Part shown: positions 8,737-17,594 of the stretch, piece by piece
Numbering within the stretch: the first letter of the stretch is position 1
How the letters are laid out: each line of letters starts with the position of its first letter
Assembly: GCA_000648925.1 (NCBI GenBank)
Contig: JFHF01000032.1
Span: 1-64,000, forward strand
DNA: 64,000 nt
Source of the DNA: Caballeronia jiangsuensis
Lineage (GTDB): Bacteria > Pseudomonadota > Gammaproteobacteria > Burkholderiales > Burkholderiaceae
Direction: 5' to 3'
Program-made: the position numbers and the translations under genes
The notes under the pieces: generated by a model
What the model was told of the DNA's origin: nothing
Databases searched by the model: none
What the model saw: the letters and a program-made list of their open reading frames with translations, nothing else

Positions 8737-10065
8737 ATGAGCGAAGCGACGCAAACCTGGGACGTGGCGGTGATCGGCGGCGGACCTGCCGGATCGACCG
8801 CGGCGACGCTGCTCGCGGACCGCGGCTATCGCGTGCGGGTGCTGGAGAAGGCGCGGCATCCGCGCTTTCATATCGGCGAATCGCTTTTGCCGGCGAATCT
8901 GCGGCTCTTCGAACGGCTCGGCGTCGCCGATGAAGTGCGCGCGATCGGCATGGTCAAGCTCGCGGCCGAGTTCGTGTCGCCGCAGCATGGCGATCGCATG
9001 CAGCGCTTTCTCTTCGCCGATGCCTGGGACAAATCGATGCCGAGCGCGTATCAGGTGCGCCGCTCCGAACTCGACGAAATCCTGCTGCGCAACGCGGCGA
9101 AACACGGCGCGCACGTGAGCGAAGGCTGCCGCGCGCGCGATGTCGTGTTCGCGGCGGATGGCGCCAGCGCGACGATTGCCACCGAACACGACGATGGCCG
9201 CATCGAGGAAGTGCGCGCGCGTTTCGTCGTCGATGCATCGGGGCGCGACACGCTGCTCGCGAATCACTTCAAGACCAAGCGCCGCAACGAGCGCCACAAT
9301 TCGTCGGCGCTGTACGGCCATTTCAGCAATGCCCGCCGCAACGACGGCCAGAACGAAGGCAACATCACCGTGTTCTGGTTCGAGCACGGCTGGTTCTGGT
9401 TCATCCCGCTCGCGGACGGCGCGACGAGCATCGGCGCGGTCGTGTGGCCCGCGTATCTGAAGCGTCGTCCGAAGGGCACGTCGCTCGAAACGTTCTTCCG
9501 CGAGACCATCGCGCTGTGTGCGCCGCTCGCCGAGCGCCTGAAAGATGCCGAACTGATCAGCGAAGTCCACGCGACGGGCAACTACGCGTACACCGGCGAC
9601 ATGACGCACGGACGCAACTTCCTCCTGCTCGGCGATGCGTTCGCGTTCATCGACCCGGTGTTCTCGTCGGGCGTGATGCTCGCGATGCAGAGCGCGTTCG
9701 CGGGCGCGGAAGCGATCGACGCGGCGCTTTCGAATCCCGCCGATGCGCCCGCCGCGCTCGCGAAGTTCGACCGCGATGTGCGTCACGGTCCGCGCGAATT
9801 TTCGTGGTTCATCTACCGCATGACGTCGCCGACGATGCGCGATCTCTTCATGGGCCCGAGAAACCCGCTGCGCATGAAGGAAGCGCTCTTGTCGCTGCTC
9901 GCGGGCGATATCTTCGGCACGACGCCGATCTGGCATTCGCTGCGCGCGTTCAAGGGCATCTATTACATTTCGGCCGCGCTCGACTGGCGCAATTCGCTGC
10001 GCGCATATCGCCAGCGACGCCGCCATCTGAGCGACGCGAAACGCGCGGAGCTATCGGCCAATTGA
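8737..10065 (+). CDS. FAD-dependent halogenase-type oxidoreductase
   Basis: A 442-residue FAD protein. ATG at 8737 follows an AAAGGAG ribosome site, so the TTG frame from 8713 is not needed. Residues 9-20 hold the GGGPAGS FAD fold, FHIGESLLP is at 45-52, and WFWFIP at 219-224 fits the WxWxIP signature of flavin-dependent halogenases. Lys74 in GMVKLAAEF sits where the catalytic lysine of phenolic halogenases is found. LLGDAFAFIDPVFSSGV closes the FAD site. In Xanthomonas the related pigments (xanthomonadins) are halogenated aryl polyenes, so halogenation of the aryl head is a reasonable prediction. A simple oxidoreductase role is the alternative. The enzyme would need a separate FADH2-supplying reductase. 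Confidence 0.85.
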   Translation: MSEATQTWDVAVIGGGPAGSTAATLLADRGYRVRVLEKARHPRFHIGESLLPANLRLFERLGVADEVRAIGMVKLAAEFVSPQHGDRMQRFLFADAWDKSMPSAYQVRRSELDEILLRNAAKHGAHVSEGCRARDVVFAADGASATIATEHDDGRIEEVRARFVVDASGRDTLLANHFKTKRRNERHNSSALYGHFSNARRNDGQNEGNITVFWFEHGWFWFIPLADGATSIGAVVWPAYLKRRPKGTSLETFFRETIALCAPLAERLKDAELISEVHATGNYAYTGDMTHGRNFLLLGDAFAFIDPVFSSGVMLAMQSAFAGAEAIDAALSNPADAPAALAKFDRDVRHGPREFSWFIYRMTSPTMRDLFMGPRNPLRMKEALLSLLAGDIFGTTPIWHSLRAFKGIYYISAALDWRNSLRAYRQRRRHLSDAKRAELSAN

Positions 10066-10067
10066 TC

Positions 10068-10922
10068 ATGATGCCGGGATTTCGTTCGTCGCGCCTTGCG
10101 CCCCTGATGTTGCTCGCCGCGAGCACGGTTGCGTGCGCCGATGAAGCGCCGCCGCCGAGCAAGCCGTTGTGGGAGGTCGGCGTCGGCATGGGCGTGGCGG
10201 GCTTCCCGCACTATCCGGGCTCGGACCAGACGCGCGCGTGGGTCTTTCCGTTTCCGTACGTGATCTATCGCGGCAAGTTCTTTCGCGCCGATCGCGATGG
10301 CGTGCGCGGCCAGTTGCTGGACACCGACCGCATCAACTTCAATATCAGCCTGCTCGGTTCGCTGCCCGTGTCCAGCCGCGACGACAACGCGCGCGCCGGC
10401 ATGCCCGATCTCAAGCCGACGATCGAAATCGGCCCGTCGATGGAAGTGCACCTGTGGCGCTCGCCATCGCGCGACATGCTGCTCGATCTGCGCCTGCCGG
10501 TGCGCATGGGCATCACGCTGGAATCGTCGCCGAAGACGGTCGGCTGGCAGTTCGAGCCGAACCTGAATCTCGATCTGGTCGATGTCGCGGGCGTGTCGGG
10601 ACTGCGCGTCGGCATGCTCGCCGGACCGATGTTCGCCGACGGCAAATACAGCGACCACTACTACACGGTCGCGCCGCAATACGCGACGCCCGGCCGTCCC
10701 GCGTTCCAGGCGAACGGCGGCTACGCGGGCACCCAGGCGCTCGTGTCGATGTCGCGGCGCTTCAGCCGTTACTGGGTCGGCGCGTTCATGCGCTATGCGA
10801 ACCTCGCCGGCGCGAGCTTCGCCGACAGCCCGCTCGTGCGGCAAAAGAGCGTGCTGTCGGGCGGCGTGGCGGTGGCGTGGGTGTTCGGGCAGTCGTCGAA
10901 AATGGTGGCGAGCGATGAGTGA
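10068..10922 (+). CDS. MipA/OmpV-family outer-membrane protein
   Basis: A 284-residue protein starting MM at 10068, two bases after the halogenase-type gene. The N terminus SRLAPLMLLAASTVACADE is a signal peptide. WEVGVGMGVAGFPHYPGSDQ and the alternating strands that follow match the MipA/OmpV beta-barrel family, and it ends in a beta-strand pattern. Its last 8 bases overlap the next gene. MipA-type proteins are outer-membrane or scaffolding proteins of poorly defined function. Within a pigment cluster it may help place the pigment in the outer membrane; that is inference from context. Confidence 0.85.
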   Translation: MMPGFRSSRLAPLMLLAASTVACADEAPPPSKPLWEVGVGMGVAGFPHYPGSDQTRAWVFPFPYVIYRGKFFRADRDGVRGQLLDTDRINFNISLLGSLPVSSRDDNARAGMPDLKPTIEIGPSMEVHLWRSPSRDMLLDLRLPVRMGITLESSPKTVGWQFEPNLNLDLVDVAGVSGLRVGMLAGPMFADGKYSDHYYTVAPQYATPGRPAFQANGGYAGTQALVSMSRRFSRYWVGAFMRYANLAGASFADSPLVRQKSVLSGGVAVAWVFGQSSKMVASDE

Positions 10923-11724
10923 CGCCCATCGGAAAATCGGCGGTGCGGGCGAGAAGATTTCGCTGATCCGCGCGCTCGAATCCGCGTGGCAATGCGTGGC
11001 GTTCTATTTCGCGCTCGTCGTGCTGGCGCTCGTGTGCCTCGCGTGGTTTCCGTTCGCGTGGATCCTGCGGCGCGTGCTTTCCGCAGATGACGGGCGGCGC
11101 GTGGGGCGCAGCGTCGTGCAGCGCGTGTGGCAGGGTTATTTCGTGCTCCTGCGCACGCTCGGCGCGTGTCGCTTCGATCTCTCCGAACTCGATTCGCTTG
11201 CGGGCCAGTCCGCAATGATCCTCGCGCCGAATCATCCTTGCCTGCTCGACGCGTTGCTGATCGCGTCGCGCGTTCCCGATACGTGTTGCGTGATGAAAGG
11301 CGATGTCGCCGGGAACGTGTTTCTCGGGCCGGGCGCGCTGCTCGCGGGGTATATCGTCAACGATACGCCGGTCGGGTTGATTCGCGCTGCGGTCGCCGAA
11401 TTGGAGCGCGGCTCGCCGCTTTTGCTGTTTCCCGAAGGCACGCGCACGGAACATGCGTCGGTGAATCCGCTGAAGGGTGGCATCGCGCTGATCGCGGGGC
11501 GCGCGCAGGTGCCGGTGCAGACGCTCATCATCGAGACGGATTCGGGCTTTCTTGGTAAGGGGTGGCAGATTTTTAGAAAGCCCGCGCTGCCTATTACTTA
11601 TCGTGTGACGCTCGGGCGCCGGTTTGCGCCGCCGGGGCGGGATCATGCTGCGCTGCAGGCGTTTATCGGTGAATTGCAGCGGTTTTATGCGGGGGAGCTT
11701 GATACGCTTCGGGGGCGGGATTGA
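10915..11724 (+). CDS. PlsC-type 1-acylglycerol-3-phosphate acyltransferase
   Basis: A 269-residue membrane-bound acyltransferase. ATG at 10915 overlaps the MipA-like gene by 8 bases. An N-terminal membrane segment (FYFALVVLALVCLAWFPFAW) is followed by NHPCLLDAL, the HxxxxD catalytic motif, and FPEGTRTE, the glycerophosphate-binding motif. It probably transfers an acyl chain to a lysolipid-like acceptor. With the LPLAT gene in the left arm this makes two acyltransferases in one cluster, as is common for aryl polyene loci. The frame running from 10582 is an out-of-phase extension over the previous gene. Confidence 0.88.
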   Translation: MSDAHRKIGGAGEKISLIRALESAWQCVAFYFALVVLALVCLAWFPFAWILRRVLSADDGRRVGRSVVQRVWQGYFVLLRTLGACRFDLSELDSLAGQSAMILAPNHPCLLDALLIASRVPDTCCVMKGDVAGNVFLGPGALLAGYIVNDTPVGLIRAAVAELERGSPLLLFPEGTRTEHASVNPLKGGIALIAGRAQVPVQTLIIETDSGFLGKGWQIFRKPALPITYRVTLGRRFAPPGRDHAALQAFIGELQRFYAGELDTLRGRD

Positions 11725-11751
11725 GTGGGGTTGGGGCGGTCGCCTAGGCGT

Positions 11752-11779
11752 TTGATGGATCCCGGCAAAAGCCTAAAAT
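11752..11779 (+). promoter_or_regulatory. Candidate sigma-70 promoter for the methyltransferase/ketosynthase genes
   Basis: TTGATG at 11752-11757 and TAAAAT at 11774-11779 are separated by 16 bases, and the methyltransferase ATG follows 27 bases later. This is the only sizeable gap in the rightward arm after the MipA/PlsC pair, so a second promoter here is plausible. A short palindrome, CGCCTAGGCG at 11741-11750, lies directly upstream. Confidence 0.4.
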
Positions 11780-11806
11780 TCACAAGCATCCGCTCGCCCC
11801 ACCCCC

Positions 11807-12529
11807 ATGCTCCCACCCGAACTCATCGAAACCGCCAGCCTCCCCTACCGCGCCGCAGGCCGCTTCGCATGGCACTTCGCGTCGGCGAAACTGCGTCACG
11901 ATCCGTTCTTCGCCCACGTCCTCGCGCACGGCCTGATTCCCGATGGCGCGCGCATCCTCGATCTCGGCAGCGGCCAGGGTTTGCTCGCCGCGTGCCTGGT
12001 CGGCGCGCACGCATGGCATCGCGATGACGCTGCTCACGCATGGCCCGCACTCTGGCCCGCCCCGCCCGCGCCGCATTCGATTCACGGCATCGACCTGACG
12101 CCGCGCGACATCGATTGGGCGCGCATCGCGTTGAAGGCGCACGCGGCGCGCATTCGCTTCGTCTGCGACGACATTCGCGTCGCGCCGTTTCCGCAGGCGG
12201 ATGTCGTCGTCGCGTGCGATGTGCTGCACTACGTCGATGCGAACGCGCAGGAAGCCGTGCTGCGCCGCGTGCGCGCAAGTCTCGCCGCGGATGGCGTGCT
12301 GCTGCTGCGCGTCAGCGATGCCGCCGCGGGCTGGCGCGCGAGTGTCGATCGCGCCGTCGATTTCGGCATGCAGCTCGCCCGCTCGGGGCGCACGAATGGA
12401 CTCACCGTGCGCAGCGAAGCGCAATGGCTCGCGCTGCTCGGCGATCTGCGCTTTCAGGTGAGCATCCGTCCGATGGGCAACGGCGCGCACACCGCCAATC
12501 GTCTGATTATTGCGCGACCTGTGGACTGA
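11807..12529 (+). CDS. Class I SAM-dependent methyltransferase of the pigment cluster
   Basis: A 240-residue Rossmann-fold methyltransferase. ILDLGSGQGLLAACL (about residues 51-65) is the SAM-binding motif I, and HGIDLTPRDIDWAR supplies the acidic residue that binds the ribose. VVVACDVLHYV is motif IV and DGVLLLRVSDA the following strand. Aryl polyenes often carry methyl groups on the aryl ring, and ApeM-type methyltransferases sit at this place in such clusters, so ring methylation is the likely role. Acceptor atom and timing cannot be read from sequence. It lies 79 bases before the ketosynthase gene. Confidence 0.85.
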   Translation: MLPPELIETASLPYRAAGRFAWHFASAKLRHDPFFAHVLAHGLIPDGARILDLGSGQGLLAACLVGAHAWHRDDAAHAWPALWPAPPAPHSIHGIDLTPRDIDWARIALKAHAARIRFVCDDIRVAPFPQADVVVACDVLHYVDANAQEAVLRRVRASLAADGVLLLRVSDAAAGWRASVDRAVDFGMQLARSGRTNGLTVRSEAQWLALLGDLRFQVSIRPMGNGAHTANRLIIARPVD

Positions 12530-12608
12530 GGCGTGCGCGGCCCGAAAGGCCCGTTTGTTACAATTCATCGTATTCGAACGCCATCGGACTTTGGGAATCT
12601 AGCCCGTA

Positions 12609-13814
12609 GTGAACCCTCTTCTGCTTACGCATTTCACCGCCACGAGCTGCGCGGGCCGCGGCCTCGACGCGACGCTCGACGCGCTCTCGGCGGCACGCAG
12701 CGGACTCGCGCCGTGCGACTTCGAAGGCGCCGCGCTGCACACGTTCACGGGCCGCGTCGCCGGCATCGAGGACGCGCCGGTACGCGCCGATTTCGCCGAA
12801 TTCGACTGCCGCAACAATCGCCTCGCGCAACTGGCGATGACGCAGGACAGCTTCGACGAGCGCGTGCTCGAGGCGATCGGGCGTCATGGCGCGCAACGCG
12901 TCGGCGTGTTCATGGGCACGAGCACGGCGGGCATTCTCGAAACCGAACTCGCCTACCAACGGCGCGATGCTCAAACCGGCGCGCTGCCCGCCGACTTCAA
13001 CTACGCGACCACGCACAATCCCTATTCGCTCGCCGGTTTCGTGCGCGCGTACTTCGGGTTGCGCGGACCCGCTGTGTCGGTGTCGTCGGCGTGTTCGTCG
13101 GGGGCGAAGGTGTTCGGGTCCGCACGGCGCATGCTGGAAACCGGTCTGATCGATGCGGCCGTGGTGGGCGGCGTCGATACGCTCTGTCTCACCACGCTCT
13201 ACGGCTTCAACTCGCTCGAACTGCTCGCGCCGGGGCCGTGCAAACCGTTCGACGTGAAGCGCAACGGCATTTCGATCGGCGAGGCGGCGGCGTTCGCGGT
13301 GCTCGAACGCGACTCGGCCAGCCACGCCGATGACGACGCGATCCGCCTGCTCGGCATCGGCGAATCGAGCGATGCGTATCACATGTCGTCGCCGCATCCC
13401 GAAGGACTCGGCGCGCGCCTGGCGATGCAGCAGGCCCTCGCGAGCGCCGGGCTCAACGCGGGCGATATCGGCTACGTCAACCTGCACGGCACGGCGACGC
13501 CCAGCAACGACGCCGCCGAAAGCCGCGCGCTCACGAGCCTGTTCGACCGCGTGCCGTGCAGTTCGACCAAGGGCGCGACGGGTCATACGCTAGGCGCGGC
13601 GGGCGCGCTCGAAGCGGTGATCGCGGCGCTCGCGTTGCGGCATCAGATGATCCCGGCGGGCGCCAACACGAGCGAGCCGGACCCCGCGCTCGGCCTCGAC
13701 TATGTGCTCGCATCGCGCGGCGCACCGTTGCGCGCAGTGCTGTCCAACTCGTTCGGCTTCGGCGGGACGAATTGCAGTCTCGTGTTCGGACGCAAGGGAG
13801 CGGGCTCGGCATGA
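12609..13814 (+). CDS. Beta-ketoacyl-ACP synthase, catalytic subunit
   Basis: A 401-residue FabF-type ketosynthase with an apparent GTG start at 12609. The catalytic triad is complete: Cys162 in VSSACSSGAK, His293 in NLHGTATP and His326 in KGATGHTLGAAG. The C-terminal NSFGFGGTN is also conserved. It performs the decarboxylative Claisen condensation that adds two carbons per round to the ACP-bound aryl chain. Its stop overlaps the start of the chain-length factor gene (ATGA), as expected for two subunits made in equal amounts. Confidence 0.93.
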   Translation: MNPLLLTHFTATSCAGRGLDATLDALSAARSGLAPCDFEGAALHTFTGRVAGIEDAPVRADFAEFDCRNNRLAQLAMTQDSFDERVLEAIGRHGAQRVGVFMGTSTAGILETELAYQRRDAQTGALPADFNYATTHNPYSLAGFVRAYFGLRGPAVSVSSACSSGAKVFGSARRMLETGLIDAAVVGGVDTLCLTTLYGFNSLELLAPGPCKPFDVKRNGISIGEAAAFAVLERDSASHADDDAIRLLGIGESSDAYHMSSPHPEGLGARLAMQQALASAGLNAGDIGYVNLHGTATPSNDAAESRALTSLFDRVPCSSTKGATGHTLGAAGALEAVIAALALRHQMIPAGANTSEPDPALGLDYVLASRGAPLRAVLSNSFGFGGTNCSLVFGRKGAGSA

Positions 13815-14608
13815 CTCCATTGCGTGGCTTTATCGAAGGCGTCGGCGTGATCGGGCCGGGACTCGCTGGCTGGCCTCACACCGCCGACGTGCTCGCGCGG
13901 CGCGCCTCGCGGACAGCCGCGCAGACCGTGCTGCCCGCGCCCGCCGGTCTGCCTTCCGCCGAACGCCGCCGCACCGGGCCGGTCGTGCGCGCCGCGCTCG
14001 CGGCTGCGCACGAAGCCGTCGCGCAAAGCGGCCGCGATGCCGCGACGCTCGCCGCCGTGTTCGCGGCATCCGGCGGCGATGGCGGGAATTTTCATGCGAT
14101 CTGCGAAACCCTCGCGAGCGACGATCCGCAAATCTCGCCGACGCGCTTCCATAACTCCGTCCACAACGCGCCCGCAGGCTACTGGAGCATCGCGACGCGC
14201 GCGATGGCCGCATCGAATGTGCTGTGCGCGTATGACGGCAGCTTCGCGGCGGGCCTGCTGGAAAGCCTCGCGCAAGTGAGCGTCGATGGCGCGGCGACGC
14301 TGCTCGTCGCGTATGACACGGAATATCCGGAACCGTTGCACCACGCTCGCCCGATCGCGGATGCGTTCGGCGTCGCGTTGGTGCTCGCGCCGCAAAAGAG
14401 CGAACGCACGCTCGCGCGCATCGACGTGCATCTCACCGATGCGAACGCGTTCACCTTCGCCGATGCCGATTTCGAAGCGCTGCGCCTGTCGAATCCCGCC
14501 GCGCGCGCGTTGCCGCTGCTCGAAGCGCTGGCGTGCGGGAAAGCATCGAATGTCGTGCTCGATTATCTCGATGGCACGCGCGTCGCCGTGGATATCGACC
14601 CGTCATGA
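13811..14608 (+). CDS. Ketosynthase-like chain-length factor
   Basis: A 265-residue ketosynthase-like protein, shorter than a full KS, of the 'beta-ketoacyl synthase chain length factor' family. The fold is recognisable (GVGVIGPGLAGWP at the N terminus, TRFHNSVHNAPAGYWSIA at the site region), but there is no SAC nucleophile cysteine, so it should not condense by itself. It is expected to pair with the preceding KS and limit chain length, as described for ApeC/ApeO-type heterodimers. Both its start and its stop are ATGA overlaps with neighbouring genes, and the coupling supports a stoichiometric complex. Confidence 0.9.
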   Translation: MTPLRGFIEGVGVIGPGLAGWPHTADVLARRASRTAAQTVLPAPAGLPSAERRRTGPVVRAALAAAHEAVAQSGRDAATLAAVFAASGGDGGNFHAICETLASDDPQISPTRFHNSVHNAPAGYWSIATRAMAASNVLCAYDGSFAAGLLESLAQVSVDGAATLLVAYDTEYPEPLHHARPIADAFGVALVLAPQKSERTLARIDVHLTDANAFTFADADFEALRLSNPAARALPLLEALACGKASNVVLDYLDGTRVAVDIDPS

Positions 14609-15072
14609 CGGCTGCGCAAATGCTCGATCGCGACTGGATCGCCGCGCGCATTCCGCATGGCGGCGCGATGTGTCTGCTGGATGCCGTCGTCGCGTGGGAT
14701 GCGCAACACATCCGCTGCGAAGCGACGAGCCATCTTCGCCCGGACAATCCGTTGCGGTCGAAAGGCCGGCTCGCGTCGGTGTGCGGCATCGAATATGCCG
14801 CGCAGGCGATGGCGGTGCATGGCGCGCTCGTCGGCGAGGAAAGCCCACGTCCACGCGTCGGCATGTTGACGAGCGTGCGCGGCGTTCAGATCCACGTCGA
14901 TAATCTCGACACGCTCGACGCCCCGCTCGATATCGAAGCCGAGCGCATGGGCGGCGACGATGTCACCGTGCTGTATCGCTTCACCGTTCACTGCGCGGGA
15001 CGATTGCTGCTGAGCGGACGCGCCGCCGTGATTCTCGACGCGGCTCAGGCCGCCGGTTTCGTCGCGCAATAA
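14605..15072 (+). CDS. Hotdog-fold 3-hydroxyacyl-ACP dehydratase (ApeP type)
   Basis: A 155-residue hotdog protein. WIAARIPHGGAMCLLDAV (residues 11-28) contains the likely catalytic His18 and resembles the HRxPxLLID site of FabZ. It would dehydrate the 3-hydroxyacyl-ACP intermediate to a trans-enoyl chain. With the dehydratase half of the ligase fusion in the left arm, this gives two dehydratases, the number seen in characterised aryl polyene systems (ApeI and ApeP). ATG at 14605 overlaps the chain-length factor stop. Its 3' end overlaps the convergent methyltransferase gene by 28 bases. Confidence 0.88.
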   Translation: MTAAQMLDRDWIAARIPHGGAMCLLDAVVAWDAQHIRCEATSHLRPDNPLRSKGRLASVCGIEYAAQAMAVHGALVGEESPRPRVGMLTSVRGVQIHVDNLDTLDAPLDIEAERMGGDDVTVLYRFTVHCAGRLLLSGRAAVILDAAQAAGFVAQ

Positions 15073-15839
15073 GCGGAGAAGATGCCGAGTTCGACATCGC
15101 GGCGCACGTTCGCGAAGCCCGCGCGTTCGATGGCGGCGATCACGGTGTCGGGCGGCACGCAGGCTTCGATCGTGTCCCAGTAGTAGCGCATCAGTTCGAC
15201 GCTTTCCCCTTTCTTTCCGACGATGCGCGCGATCATCGGCACGACGCCGCGCATGTAGAACTTCAGCGCCGCGACGCCCATGCCATGCGCGGGCCGCGTG
15301 ATCTCCAGCACGCAGAGCCGTCCGCCGGGCGCGAGTACACGGAAGTATTCATCGAAGGCTTTCGCGAGATCGCTCACGTGGCGCAGCGCGAAACCCATGC
15401 TGAGGAAGTCGTAGGCGGCGCTGTCGCACGGCAGATTTTCCGCGGTGCCGATGCGCGTCTCTACGCCCATCGGCAGATGCGCCTCGCCGACCATGCCCGG
15501 GCTCGGATCGACGCCGGTGACGAGCGCCGCATCGCCCGTGATCGCGACCGCTTCCTTCGTGACGAGCCCCGTGCCCATGCCGACGTCGAGCACGCGCATG
15601 CCGCGCGCGAGACCCGCCGAACGCAACGCGCGGTTGCGATACCACGAGCCGGAGCCGAAGGCCATCGCGCGCTCGATGGCGTCGTAATCGGATGCGGTGC
15701 GATCGAAGATGCCGCGCAGCCAGAGCCGCCTGGCGGGTTCGTCGGAGTAGTAGGAGGTGAGCGGCTCGTGCGGGGCTTTCTGGTCGATCGTGTCGATTGC
15801 GTTGATTTCGTCGATCTCGTCGCGCCGGGGGGAAGTCAT
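15045..15839 (-). CDS. UbiE/COQ5-like SAM methyltransferase
   Basis: A 264-residue methyltransferase. ATG at 15839 is chosen because CAGGAGA lies 5-11 bases upstream; the frame extends to 15884 without a ribosome site. MRVLDVGMGTGLVTKEA is motif I, TGVDPSPGMV motif II, and ALRHVSDLAKAFDEYFRVLAPGG is the UbiE-like core with the characteristic post-motif III. The substrate is unknown: quinone methylation or tailoring of the pigment are both possible. It runs against the pigment arm and overlaps the last pigment gene tail to tail, so its expression is probably separate. Confidence 0.85.
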   Translation of the reverse strand: MTSPRRDEIDEINAIDTIDQKAPHEPLTSYYSDEPARRLWLRGIFDRTASDYDAIERAMAFGSGSWYRNRALRSAGLARGMRVLDVGMGTGLVTKEAVAITGDAALVTGVDPSPGMVGEAHLPMGVETRIGTAENLPCDSAAYDFLSMGFALRHVSDLAKAFDEYFRVLAPGGRLCVLEITRPAHGMGVAALKFYMRGVVPMIARIVGKKGESVELMRYYWDTIEACVPPDTVIAAIERAGFANVRRDVELGIFSAYCATKPAA

Positions 15840-15935
15840 CGCGTCTCCTGTGACTATTCGTGTGCCTGCAAGCCGCCGTGGCACGTTTTTATCACAGGGA
15901 GATCGATGACGTCACCCTCGCCCGCGCGCACGAAA

Positions 15936-16604
15936 TCAGCGCATTTCGACGACGACCTCTCGCGGCACGGCGGTCTCGGGCGCGGGCAACGCCAGCGTCA
16001 TCGCCTTGCGCGCGCGCATCAGCGAGTTGCGCACGCGCCGCTCCGGGCGGCTGAACATGCCGCCGCCCACCAGTGCGACGAACGACGCGATGAGCGGCAC
16101 CGCGAGCAGCATCGTCGCGAACTTGAAGAGACCGAGTTTCAGCGGGCTGCGCGACGCCCATGCGGACCACGCAAGTGCGAATCCCATATAGGCGATGCCC
16201 GCGGGCGCGCCCGCCAGTTCGGGCATGCCGATACGTTGCGCGAGCGGCATCGGGAAAATCAGAACGAAGAGCGCAATGCTCGACATCGCGTGAACGAGCA
16301 GCGCGCGCCGCTGCTTGAGGAGCCCCGTGACCGACCAGAACGCCAGCGCGAGCACGAACGGCGGACATGCGGCCACCAAGGCCGCGAGCGCGAGATAGAC
16401 CACGACGCCGCTCATCAGATTGCGCAGATAGCCTTCCGACGACACGTAATACACCATGTATACCGCCGCGATCGCCGCCACGCACGCGACGAAGGCGAGA
16501 ATGCCGCCCTGCCCGTCCGGCGAAACGAAGAGTCTCAGCATGAGGAGACTCGTGAAGCCGACGAGATAAACCAGGAACCGCACAACCGAAAAACGCTGTT
16601 TCAT
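15936..16604 (-). CDS. Unknown integral membrane protein
   Basis: A 222-residue protein with about six hydrophobic segments (for example FLVYLVGFTSLLMLRLFV, ILAFVACVAAIAAVYMVYYV and SGVVVYLALAALVAA) and a basic C-terminal tail of about 35 residues. I recognise no family. A GGGGTGAGGT ribosome site precedes ATG at 16604. It lies 96 bases upstream of the UbiE-like gene on the same strand and may be co-transcribed with it. The 260 bases separating its start from the flavin reductase stop show no further gene. Confidence 0.7.
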   Translation of the reverse strand: MKQRFSVVRFLVYLVGFTSLLMLRLFVSPDGQGGILAFVACVAAIAAVYMVYYVSSEGYLRNLMSGVVVYLALAALVAACPPFVLALAFWSVTGLLKQRRALLVHAMSSIALFVLIFPMPLAQRIGMPELAGAPAGIAYMGFALAWSAWASRSPLKLGLFKFATMLLAVPLIASFVALVGGGMFSRPERRVRNSLMRARKAMTLALPAPETAVPREVVVEMR

Positions 16605-16864
16605 ACCTCACCCCATTCCCCTGACGGTGCGAGCGGTCGCCGGTGCGGTCGCTCTGCCGCGCGCCGTGTGGTGGCGCGCCGCAGAAGACCTTATGGGACC
16701 TGTCCTCGCCCATCTATCGCCCGCGTCCGAATTCGAATGACGGATCGCGCGCTCAAAAAGCGCCGCCGCGAATAGCCTTTCGGTCTTTCGCGGTCGACGT
16801 CTCTTTATCGACGGGGAAACGGGAAATCTTTAGCCCTTGTGTGCGGGCCACAGCGGGATGAGTG

Positions 16865-17446
16865 TCAGCGCGTGAGCGGCTTTGCTTGTTCCATCGACGA
16901 TGCGCGCACGAACTTGCCCGCGCCCAGATGGTGAATCGTGTGCAGCGGCTGATTCGACTCGTCGATGAACCAGTGCCCATCGACGAACACACGCGCATCA
17001 GCGGCGGCCGCGACGACTTCGGCGAAACAGGTGTCGTAGGCGTCTTCCGTGTGCTTCTCGTCGATGAGCTTGCATTCGAGCCACGCCGCGCAGTTCGTCT
17101 CGATGAGCGGCAGGCCGAGCACCGGACCTTCGACGGTCTCGATGCCGAAGGCTTCGAACTTGTCGATCTCGCGCCCGCTCGTCGTGCCGACCGCGTAAGC
17201 GAGATCGATCATCGCCGCGCCCGGCACGATGAGGCCGAACGTGCCGCTCGCGGCAGCCAGTTCGCGCGTGTAGGTGCGCTTGTCGATCACGACGGCGATA
17301 CGCGGCGGAGTGAACTCCACCGGCATCGACCACGCGGCAGCCATCACGTTGCGGCGCCCGCCATGCGCGCTGGTGACGAGGACGGTCGGACCGTGATTGA
17401 TGAGACGGCTGGCGTGCTCCAGCCTGACAGGACGAAAGTGGCTCAT
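16865..17446 (-). CDS. Flavin reductase family protein (FMN-binding)
   Basis: A 193-residue protein of the flavin reductase-like/DIM6-NTAB family. The FMN-binding fold is seen in GPTVLVTSAHGGRRNVMAAAWSMPVEFTPPRIAVVIDKRTYT, read as two adjoining strands, and in GTFGLIVPGAAM. Members reduce free flavins with NAD(P)H or bind FMN as a cofactor. It is transcribed away from the PadR regulator gene across a 148-base gap that contains the PadR operator-like repeats, so PadR may control both. Such a reductase could feed reduced flavin to a monooxygenase or halogenase, but no such link is shown here. Confidence 0.85.
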   Translation of the reverse strand: MSHFRPVRLEHASRLINHGPTVLVTSAHGGRRNVMAAAWSMPVEFTPPRIAVVIDKRTYTRELAAASGTFGLIVPGAAMIDLAYAVGTTSGREIDKFEAFGIETVEGPVLGLPLIETNCAAWLECKLIDEKHTEDAYDTCFAEVVAAAADARVFVDGHWFIDESNQPLHTIHHLGAGKFVRASSMEQAKPLTR

Positions 17447-17531
17447 GGTTTTATGGATGCAAAGGACAATTCGCGTGATTGTATGCGGTGTTCAAAATGC
17501 GCGCCGCCGTCCCGCGCCCTGCGAATCGTCC

Positions 17532-17583
17532 TTGACAGACGCTCTTACGATAAATATCTTTAGATATGTTTTACGACATATCT
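17532..17583 (+). promoter_or_regulatory. Promoter with overlapping palindromic operators upstream of the PadR gene
   Basis: TTGACA at 17532-17537 and TATCTT at 17555-17560 are 17 bases apart, a good sigma-70 promoter. The -10 box lies inside ATATCTTTAGATAT (17554-17567). The next repeat, AGATATGT at 17562-17569 paired with ACATATCT at 17576-17583, is perfect with a 6-base spacer. PadR family regulators bind ATGT-N-ACAT type repeats, so this is most likely an autoregulatory operator blocking the promoter of the regulator-reductase pair. Confidence 0.75.
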
Positions 17584-17594
17584 GGAGTTTTCCT

